Assembly: GCA_021811865.1 (NCBI GenBank)
Contig: JAKAQB010000034.1
Coordinates: 1 to 35,834, forward strand
Reading direction: 5' to 3'
DNA from: Actinomycetes bacterium
Lineage (GTDB): Bacteria > Actinomycetota > Acidimicrobiia > Acidimicrobiales > Palsa-688
Length of the DNA stretch: 35,834 nt
Below the pieces are notes generated by a model. The model saw only the letters and a program-made list of their open reading frames with translations. It ran no database searches and was not told the origin of the DNA. The position numbers and the translations under genes were made by a program. The stretch's first letter is position 1; each line of letters opens with the position of its first letter. Of this stretch, positions 30,908 through 35,834 are shown one piece after another.

Positions 30908-31643
30908 GGAACCACACGTTGTCCGCTTGGCTGCCATGGGCTCGCAGGGCTCCGTACTTCGCCTGGACCCACGGCGCCACGTCGACCGACGTCGTGAGCA
31001 ACTCGTCAGGGGTCCCCCATGCCGGCTCCTCGTCACTCCCGTCGCTGTACTGGCCCTCCTCCCGCTCGCTCGGCAGCGGCGCCTCGATCCCCGCCCGCCG
31101 CAGCTCCTCGCCAAGATCGCGCAGCCCGCTGCGGGGCACGGCCGTGTAGTACAGCTTCGCCGGGATGGCCGTCGTATCGGCCGCGGCCACGGCGATGCGG
31201 TGAGCCATGATGTGATCGGGGTGCCCGTAGAACCCGTTTGCGTCGTAGGTCACGACGACGTCGGGCCGGTACCGCTCCATGAGCCGGACCAGCGGTGCCG
31301 CCGCCTCAGCGACGTCCATCCGCCAGAAGGCGTCCGGGTCGTCGTTGCTCGGCCACCCCATCATCCCCGAGTCGCGATAGCCGAGCAGCTCCAAGTCGCT
31401 CACGGCGAGCGCAGCGCAGGACCGGCGCAGCTCCTCGAGGCGCTGGGCGGCGACGGCGTCACGATCATGGCCCGGCTCACCCGGCTTCACCCCTCCCGGG
31501 CCGTCCCCCAGGCTGCCGTCGGTACAGGTCACGAGCACCGTCCGAACCCCCTCGGCGGCGGCTCGGGCCAGCACCCCGCCGGTGGAGGTGGCCTCGTCAT
31601 CCGGATGGGCGTGCACGGCCATCAGGCACAGGGAGGGGGACAT
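30792..31643 (-). CDS. mca: PIG-L family deacetylase, mycothiol conjugate amidase (Mca/MshB) type
   Basis: 283 residues from ATG 31643. Zinc motifs AVHAHPDDEATS (His13, Asp16) and FYGHPDHIMAH (His144) are those of the PIG-L/LmbE fold; length, the GSLGDGPGGVKPGEPGHD insert and the HGSQADNVWF segment favour mycothiol S-conjugate amidase over MshB. Mca cleaves mycothiol adducts of toxins to a mercapturic acid and GlcN-Ins. This implies mycothiol as the organism's thiol, a trait of Actinobacteria. TAGCGT 6 bases before the ATG indicates a leaderless mRNA. Confidence 0.87.
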   Translation of the reverse strand: MSPSLCLMAVHAHPDDEATSTGGVLARAAAEGVRTVLVTCTDGSLGDGPGGVKPGEPGHDRDAVAAQRLEELRRSCAALAVSDLELLGYRDSGMMGWPSNDDPDAFWRMDVAEAAAPLVRLMERYRPDVVVTYDANGFYGHPDHIMAHRIAVAAADTTAIPAKLYYTAVPRSGLRDLGEELRRAGIEAPLPSEREEGQYSDGSDEEPAWGTPDELLTTSVDVAPWVQAKYGALRAHGSQADNVWFLRLGPELYGRIFHREWFVRASDRTGAALPEDDLFAGLR

Positions 31644-31649
31644 TGGCGG

Positions 31650-31655
31650 ACGCTA
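31650..31655 (-). promoter_or_regulatory. -10 box (TAGCGT) for a leaderless mca mRNA
   Basis: TAGCGT ends 6 bases before the ATG at 31643; the same hexamer and spacing precede yajQ. Confidence 0.5.
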
Positions 31656-31690
31656 CCCGCTCCCGGCCGGCGTGCGCCGGCGAGCTCGAG

Positions 31691-32179
31691 TCAGTCCCGG
31701 AAGTTCTCGAACTGCAGGGGTATCCCGAAGTCCTCCGCCCGGAGCGCCGCGATGACGCCCTGCAGGTCATCGCGCTTCTTGCCTGTGACGCGAACCTGGT
31801 CACCCTGGGTCTGGGACGACACTCCCTTGGGGGCGTGGTCCTTGATGAACCTGTTCACGGCCTTGGCGTGGTCGGCGTCCAGGCCGGCCCTCAAACCGAT
31901 CGCCTGGCGGGCGGTGCCCCGAGACCCCTCCTCGATCTTCCGGCAGTCGAGCGCCTTCAACGACACGTGCCGCTTGACGAGCTTCTCCTCCACGACCTGC
32001 AGGAGGGCGCGCAGGCGGTCCTCCGTCGACGACTGGAGCCGGATCTCGCCGTCGCCCAACTCGATGCTGGAGCCGGTGTCCTTGAAGTCGAAGCGGGTTG
32101 CCACCTCCCGCTGCGCCTGGTCCACGGCGTTGCGGACCTCCTGCATGTCGAGCTTCGAGACAACGTCGAACGTCGGCAT
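31691..32179 (-). CDS. yajQ: YajQ family nucleotide-binding protein
   Basis: 162 residues, full length for the family: MPTFDVVSKLDMQEVRNAVD, RFDFKDTGSSIELGDGEI, HVSLKALDCRKIEEGSRGTA, RQAIGLRAGLDADHAKAVNR and the GIPLQFENFRD end. YajQ proteins have two ferredoxin-like folds; some bind c-di-GMP and act with transcription factors, while others were reported to bind GTP/tRNA. The presence of a GGDEF cyclase at 14.4 kb is compatible but not proof of a link. 47 bp upstream of the mca start on the same strand; both have their own leaderless-type boxes. Confidence 0.95.
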   Translation of the reverse strand: MPTFDVVSKLDMQEVRNAVDQAQREVATRFDFKDTGSSIELGDGEIRLQSSTEDRLRALLQVVEEKLVKRHVSLKALDCRKIEEGSRGTARQAIGLRAGLDADHAKAVNRFIKDHAPKGVSSQTQGDQVRVTGKKRDDLQGVIAALRAEDFGIPLQFENFRD

Positions 32180-32185
32180 TGGCTC

Positions 32186-32206
32186 ACGCTACCGCCGGGC
32201 TACCGT
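32186..32206. promoter_or_regulatory. Back-to-back -10 boxes of yajQ and the acyl-CoA synthetase gene
   Basis: On the minus strand TAGCGT (32186-32191) ends 6 bases before the yajQ ATG. On the plus strand TACCGT (32201-32206) ends 7 bases before the GTG at 32214. The two divergent starts are only 34 bp apart, so the promoters must overlap. Confidence 0.5.
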
Positions 32207-32213
32207 GGCAGCT

Positions 32214-33692
32214 GTGGTCAACGGGCCGGCAACCCTGCTTCCCGGCCTGACCTCCGGGTCGGGAAGGATCGGCGCCCGTGACCGGCCCGATGCCATCGTC
32301 GTCGACGGCCGCTCTCTTTCCGACGCCGACTTGCAGGAAGCGACGGCGGCTCTTGCCGTGGAGCTCGCCGGCGCTCCGATCGCCGCGGTGGACGCCACCT
32401 CGTCGCTCGAGACCGTCGTCGCCGTCGTCGCGGCGCTCCGTGCCGGCGTGCCGGTTGTGCCCGTGCCGCCCGACGCGGGACCGCACGAGCGGCGGCACCT
32501 GCTGTCGGACTCGGGGTCCGCCGTGTTGCTGGTGTCGCCCGAGCGCATGAGCGAGATGGACGCCCCGGATGCGCTGGCCGGCATCCCCTGCATGCCGGTC
32601 GACGTCTCGGCGCGCCACCACGGCTCGCCGCTGCCCCGCCCGCTCGGCGTGACGGAGGAAGCGCCGGCGATGATCCTCTACACGAGCGGCACCACCGGAG
32701 CGCCCAAGGGCGTGGTCACCCGACGGGACGCGATCGCCTTCGACCTGGACGCGCTGGCGGAGGCATGGGGATGGACCGGCTGCGACACGATCGTGCACGG
32801 CCTGCCCCTCTACCATGTGCACGGCCTCGTGCTGGGCGTGCTCGGCCCGATCCGCCACGGTGGCCGCCTGATCCACACAGGCCGGCCCACCCCCGAGGCG
32901 TACGCCGGCGCCGTTGTGAACGGAGGGGGCACGATGTGCTTCGGGGTGCCGACCATCTGGGGGCGCGTCGGTCGCTCGACGGCGGCCGCAGGGCTCCGCA
33001 GGGCACGGCTGCTGGTGTCTGGGAGCGCGCCCTTGCCGGCGCCGGTGCTCGAGGCGGTGCAGGATCGCTGCGGGCACCGCCTCATCGAGCGCTACGGCAT
33101 GACCGAGACCCTGATCACCCTCAGCGCCCGCGCCGGCGGCGCCCGGCGGGCCGGCACGGTCGGCGAGGCGCTGCCGGGGGTGGAGGCCCGGGTCGTCGAC
33201 GACGACCGCCGGCCGGTCAGCGCCGACGGCCGGAGCATCGGCAGCCTCGAGGTGAGCGGGCCATCGATCATGGACGGCTACCTCGGCCGGCCGGAGGAGA
33301 CCGCTGCGAGCTTCACGGACGACGGGTGGTTCGCCACCGGCGATGTGGCCATCATCGACCCCGACGGCATGCACCGCATCGTGGGCCGTTCGTCGACCGA
33401 CCTCATCAAGACCGGAGGCTTTCGTGTGGGCGCCGGCGAGGTCGAGGCTGCCCTCTTGGACCACCCGGCGGTGCGGGAGGTGGCCGTCGTCGGCGAGCCC
33501 GACGACGACCTCGGGCAAGTGGTCGTCGCCTACGTCGTGAGCGACGGAACGCTCGGCCACCCCGAGGCCCTCGGCGACTGGGCCCGGCAACGACTCGCCG
33601 CTCACAAGTGCCCGCGCCGAGTGGTGAACGTCGCGGCACTGCCGCGCAACGCCCTGGGGAAGGTGCAAAAGGCACGGTTGCCCCGGGCTTGA
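32214..33692 (+). CDS. AMP-forming acyl-CoA synthetase, malonyl-CoA synthetase (MatB)-like
   Basis: 492 residues from GTG 32214 (another GTG three codons upstream lies inside the -10 box). ANL-family motifs: AMILYTSGTTGAPKGVVTRR near 150-169, RLIERYGMTETLITLSA near 290, DGWFATGDVAIIDPDG near 372, GRSSTDLIKTGGFRVGAGEV near 391-410, and the C-terminal NALGKVQKARLP with the catalytic Lys. The LPLYHVHGLVLGVLGPIRHG stretch resembles MatB and some short-chain enzymes. It activates a carboxylate with ATP to acyl-AMP and then CoA thioester. Substrate assignment to malonate or methylmalonate is tentative; a fatty acid is possible. Confidence 0.88.
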   Translation: MVNGPATLLPGLTSGSGRIGARDRPDAIVVDGRSLSDADLQEATAALAVELAGAPIAAVDATSSLETVVAVVAALRAGVPVVPVPPDAGPHERRHLLSDSGSAVLLVSPERMSEMDAPDALAGIPCMPVDVSARHHGSPLPRPLGVTEEAPAMILYTSGTTGAPKGVVTRRDAIAFDLDALAEAWGWTGCDTIVHGLPLYHVHGLVLGVLGPIRHGGRLIHTGRPTPEAYAGAVVNGGGTMCFGVPTIWGRVGRSTAAAGLRRARLLVSGSAPLPAPVLEAVQDRCGHRLIERYGMTETLITLSARAGGARRAGTVGEALPGVEARVVDDDRRPVSADGRSIGSLEVSGPSIMDGYLGRPEETAASFTDDGWFATGDVAIIDPDGMHRIVGRSSTDLIKTGGFRVGAGEVEAALLDHPAVREVAVVGEPDDDLGQVVVAYVVSDGTLGHPEALGDWARQRLAAHKCPRRVVNVAALPRNALGKVQKARLPRA

Positions 33693-33711
33693 GCCCGATC
33701 AGGGCCGGCCC

Positions 33712-33834
33712 TCAGCTCAGTTCAGTCAGTCCCGGAGTGCCGGCGCGCCAGCGTCTCTCGGCGGCACGGTCCCGGAGCGCCAGCGCGATCAGGGTGGCGA
33801 CCACGACAGCGAGCGTGACGACGGTGACGAGCAC
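33712..33834 (-). CDS. Possible 40-residue single-pass membrane peptide
   Basis: From a GTG at 33834 the minus strand encodes VLVTVVTLAVVVATLIALAL, then RDRAAERRWRAGTPGLTELS and a TGA. One hydrophobic helix followed by a charged tail is the shape of small bacterial membrane proteins. AGAGAAG lies 9 bases upstream. Without a homologue this is only a candidate; hydrophobic runs arise easily in GTC/CTC-rich DNA. Confidence 0.35.
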   Translation of the reverse strand: MLVTVVTLAVVVATLIALALRDRAAERRWRAGTPGLTELS

Positions 33835-33879
33835 TTCGATTGACTTCTCTGATGCTTTGTGCACTGCCAGAGCCGAGGG

Positions 33880-33947
33880 CCGGAACCGCGCGCACTCACC
33901 GGAACCGCGCGCACGGGCGACGAAATGCCACCGTCTGTGCGCGCGGT
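33880..33947. repeat. Direct and inverted copies of an ACCGCGCGCAC motif
   Basis: CCGGAACCGCGCGCAC occurs at 33880-33895 and 33899-33914 (19-bp period), and the inverted GTGCGCGCGGT at 33937-33947; a degenerate fourth copy (GTTGCGCGCAG) follows near 33955. Just beyond, at about 33990-34010, base composition drops (a CTATATACAG stretch), which could be a promoter. The array could be a multi-site operator. The remaining spacer between 33693 and 34124 shows no other gene. Confidence 0.6.
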
Positions 33948-34020
33948 CTCGCTGGTTGCGCGCAGAACGACCATGTTCACTGCTGACTCAGGTGCCTATA
34001 TACAGATTTTCCGGTTCGTG

Positions 34021-34071
34021 GGCTGGGGGAGGCGGCCGGCCCCCCGCCAGGCGCCCCCGCCCGCCCCAGCC
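34021..34071 (-). terminator. GC-rich inverted repeat and G-tracts after the HAD gene
   Basis: GGCTGGGG (34021-34028) pairs with CCCCAGCC (34064-34071), 54 bases beyond the HAD stop on the minus strand. The enclosed minus-strand sequence has G-tracts of 4, 3, 5 and 6, so a G-quadruplex is an alternative fold. No T-run. Confidence 0.4.
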
Positions 34072-34124
34072 ACCCGGGCCCGACCCCGGCAGTCCAGGCC
34101 GGACGCCGGCTGGAGAGGATCGAA

Positions 34125-34607
34125 TCAGGCGTCGTAGTAGCCGGAGTGGATGTAGACGCAGGGGACGCCCTCGGCGTGGAACATGGCCACGTTGCGGCGG
34201 TCGTCCTCGAATGCCAACCTCGGTTCGAGTCCGGCCGCCCGCAGCTCGTCGACGGACCGGCGCTTGAACTCCCGGGCGGCGCTGTAGTTGCCGAAGTCCC
34301 GCATGACGAGCAGGTCCCACCGCAACCCGTACCGCTCGAGCCAGGCGTGCGTCTGGGGCTGCACGCGCGACGGCCGGGCCGTCAGCAGCACGATCAGCAG
34401 TGACCGGTCGAGCAGCTCGAGAAGGAGGGCGACCTCCTCGATCAGCGGGTCGTCGCCGACGGCGTCGAAGAACGCCTCCCAGTCCCGCCGCGGCGCCTCC
34501 AGGTAGTGCTGGCGGCTGGCGGCGTCGGAGAGCACACCGTCGACGTCGAAGACGACGGCCGGCCCGGTGCGCGCCTCGCCCTGCCGCCACCACCAGTTCT
34601 CGCTCAC
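34125..34607 (-). CDS. HAD-family phosphatase (polynucleotide kinase 3'-phosphatase-like)
   Basis: 160 residues from a GTG at 34607; the longer open frame upstream shows no similarity. HAD motif I is VVFDVDGVLSDAASRQHYLE (Asp nucleophile and Asp+2), motif II LLIVLLTARPSR (Thr), a conserved Lys lies in REFKRRSVDEL, and motif IV is LAFEDDRRNVAMF (Asp pair). The small cap and the WLERYGLRWDLLVMRDFGNY stretch resemble the phosphatase domain of T4-type Pnkp and related acid phosphatases, so the substrate may be a nucleotide or nucleic acid 3'-phosphate. The kinase half is absent. No Shine-Dalgarno or TANNNT box is obvious. Confidence 0.82.
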   Translation of the reverse strand: MSENWWWRQGEARTGPAVVFDVDGVLSDAASRQHYLEAPRRDWEAFFDAVGDDPLIEEVALLLELLDRSLLIVLLTARPSRVQPQTHAWLERYGLRWDLLVMRDFGNYSAAREFKRRSVDELRAAGLEPRLAFEDDRRNVAMFHAEGVPCVYIHSGYYDA

Positions 34608-34725
34608 AGCCGAGCGCTCACATGCCGAGTCCAACGGGAGAAAGTCCTCGCCCGGTCGTCCGGACCGTCTCCACGGGTCTACCCTCGGTGGCAAGTGCCC
34701 TCCCCCGGGCCTGCTCTCGCTGTCC

Positions 34726-35834
34726 ATGGCCGAAACCCTCCCCCATCCAGCGACACCGGCCCCGGAAGTGCACGTCCCCGTCGGGGGCGGTGCCCTCGTG
34801 GTGGCCGACCTCCACCTGGCGCGAGAGCCGGCTCCGGGGCATGTGGCGGCCCTCGGCGAGCTCGTCTCCACCCTGCAGTCGTGGTCGGGCCCGGGCGCCC
34901 TGGTGCTTGCCGGCAACACCTTCGCTGCGTGCTCCGGCCCTGGCCCGTCGATCGACGATGTGCTGGCCGACCATCGCCGGCTCACCGCGGCCGTCCGGGC
35001 GTGGGGGCAGGCAGCCGACCGGCGGGTGGTGCTGCTCCACGGCGATCGCGACACGTTCCTCGGGTGGTCGGAGCCTTGCCGGCGCTCGGTGGCCTCGGTG
35101 CTTGGGGCCGAGGTGGCGCGCGCCGTCGATCTCGTCATCGGCACCGGCAGTGGGGAGAGGCGGGTGCGGGTCGAGAGCGGTCAGGACCTTGACGACCTGG
35201 CCGCCGCCGCCGATCCCTGCAACCCGGCGTCGACCCCGCTGGTCTGGCACCTCCGCCAGGAGGTCATCCCATCGGTCCGGGAGCAGCAGCCCGGTGCCCG
35301 CCGCGGGCGGGACTGGCTCGACGGGATGGACCTGCTGGACGATCCAGCGGCGTTCCCCCGGTTCGTGGCATCCCGGCTCACCTACCGGATGCTCGGCCGG
35401 CGCGCCTGGCTGCTGGTGTTGCCGGTGGTCGCCGCTGTGGTCCTGCGCATGCCGGCGTGGCTGGTGGCCACGGCCCACGGCATCACGCACCACTCCCCCC
35501 GGCTGGCGCTGATCGCCTTCGCCACGCTCGTGGAACTGGTGCTGCTCGCTGCCATCGGCGCCGCTGCCCTCCGCCGGACGTGGCGGGCGCTCGCCGGCGT
35601 GTCGCTCGGTTCGGCCCAGCGGGAACCCAACCGGGCGGCCCGGGACCGTGCCCGGAAGCTGATCGCCGAGGGCTACCACGGGTTCGTCACCGGGCACACC
35701 TGCCGGCCGGAGCTGACCGATCTCAACGCCGGGTTCTACGCCAACCCGGGCTGTGTCGCCGACGTCGTGACCGAACACCGGCCGCGCCTGCCGGGCCTCG
35801 GGCTCCCGCCGGCGTTCCTCCCCCATCGTCAGGT
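34726..35834 (+). CDS. Metallophosphoesterase-like membrane protein with altered metal motifs (partial)
   Basis: Open from ATG 34726 to the window edge, 369 codons. It starts with a calcineurin-like fold: VPVGGGALVVADLHLAREPA with Asp28-x-His30. At the second and third motifs the usual GD and GNHD appear as LVLAGNTF (Asn64) and LLHGDRDT (Asp107), a swap of Asn and Asp; the usual GHTH appears as TGHTCRP (His324, Cys326). Two hydrophobic helices (AWLLVLPVVAAVVLRMPAWL, near 227-246, and LALIAFATLVELVLLAAIGA, about 262-281) interrupt the fold before the GHTC motif. The C-terminus lies outside the window. It may be a degenerate or altered-metal phosphoesterase. A long minus-strand frame opposite is a shadow. 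Confidence 0.75.
   Translation, partial: MAETLPHPATPAPEVHVPVGGGALVVADLHLAREPAPGHVAALGELVSTLQSWSGPGALVLAGNTFAACSGPGPSIDDVLADHRRLTAAVRAWGQAADRRVVLLHGDRDTFLGWSEPCRRSVASVLGAEVARAVDLVIGTGSGERRVRVESGQDLDDLAAAADPCNPASTPLVWHLRQEVIPSVREQQPGARRGRDWLDGMDLLDDPAAFPRFVASRLTYRMLGRRAWLLVLPVVAAVVLRMPAWLVATAHGITHHSPRLALIAFATLVELVLLAAIGAAALRRTWRALAGVSLGSAQREPNRAARDRARKLIAEGYHGFVTGHTCRPELTDLNAGFYANPGCVADVVTEHRPRLPGLGLPPAFLPHRQ

Noticed and set aside
30870..32213. Long plus-strand extension in front of the acyl-CoA synthetase
   Set aside because: It runs antisense through mca and yajQ; the similarity to ANL enzymes begins after 32214.
33880..33947. Possible CRISPR array
   Set aside because: Only two direct 16-bp copies separated by 3 bp, no spacers of 30 bp or more, and no cas genes.
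34618..35826. 402-codon minus-strand open frame at the window end
   Set aside because: Shadow of the metallophosphoesterase gene; residues are Gly/Pro/Arg/His-rich without domains.

Overview
The window is high-GC DNA (roughly 70% or more by eye) with actinobacterial content: a mycothiol-conjugate amidase homologue, an Lsr2-type nucleoid protein, the order tRNA-Trp–secE–nusG–rplK–rplA, a recC–recB–recD cluster, and many genes whose start codon lies 6-7 bases after a TANNNT box (leaderless transcription). A deep-branching actinobacterium, for example class Acidimicrobiia, is my best guess. That is inference; there is no rRNA here to settle it.

Layout. 1-4753: a truncated amine-dehydrogenase-type flavoprotein, a DUF72 protein, and a convergent glpK–glpD glycerol operon. 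4754-9250: a ribosomal/translocation block on the minus strand, transcribed tRNA-Trp, secE, nusG, rplK, rplA, lsr2, rplJ, rplL. It has an L10-leader-like region before rplJ, an unusual lsr2 insertion, and no rpoB after rplL. 9346-11625: a STAS anti-anti-sigma protein and a small membrane protein on the plus strand, facing a minus-strand run tRNA-Thr, tRNA-Met, rpmG, ECF sigma factor, zinc-binding anti-sigma factor. 11736-15928: a GNAT acetyltransferase, TesB thioesterase, GalE (carrying an in-frame 15-bp repeat array) and a GAF-PAS-GGDEF diguanylate cyclase.

15929-19467 is the most disordered part. It holds the 3' remnant of a hemerythrin gene, a long imperfect palindrome in otherwise empty DNA, an MGDG-synthase-like glycosyltransferase, an RsbW-like ATPase protein, and the tail of a PP2C/SpoIIE phosphatase gene lying antisense to the end of recD. 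19255-28425 is recC–recB–recD, the double-strand-break repair machine. 28562-33692: a membrane-anchored SCO1–TlpA fusion, tRNA-Tyr, a PAP2 phosphatase, Mca/MshB-type amidase, YajQ and an acyl-CoA synthetase. 33693-35834: a repeat-bearing spacer with a possible 40-residue membrane peptide, a HAD phosphatase, and a truncated metallophosphoesterase whose metal-binding motifs are altered.

How the parts fit. Most of the window is core housekeeping: translation, protein export, recombination and glycerol use. Regulatory themes recur: partner-switching or ECF sigma control (STAS, ECF/anti-sigma, RsbW-like protein, PP2C remnant), c-di-GMP (a cyclase plus YajQ), and thiol/redox biology (Mca, SCO–TlpA, Cys/His anti-sigma). 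I do not see a clear new defence or mobile system. The most unusual signals are short tandem duplications, mostly of 15 bp, in several unrelated genes; the long palindrome at 16.33-16.46 kb; two gene remnants; and the consistent leaderless start architecture.
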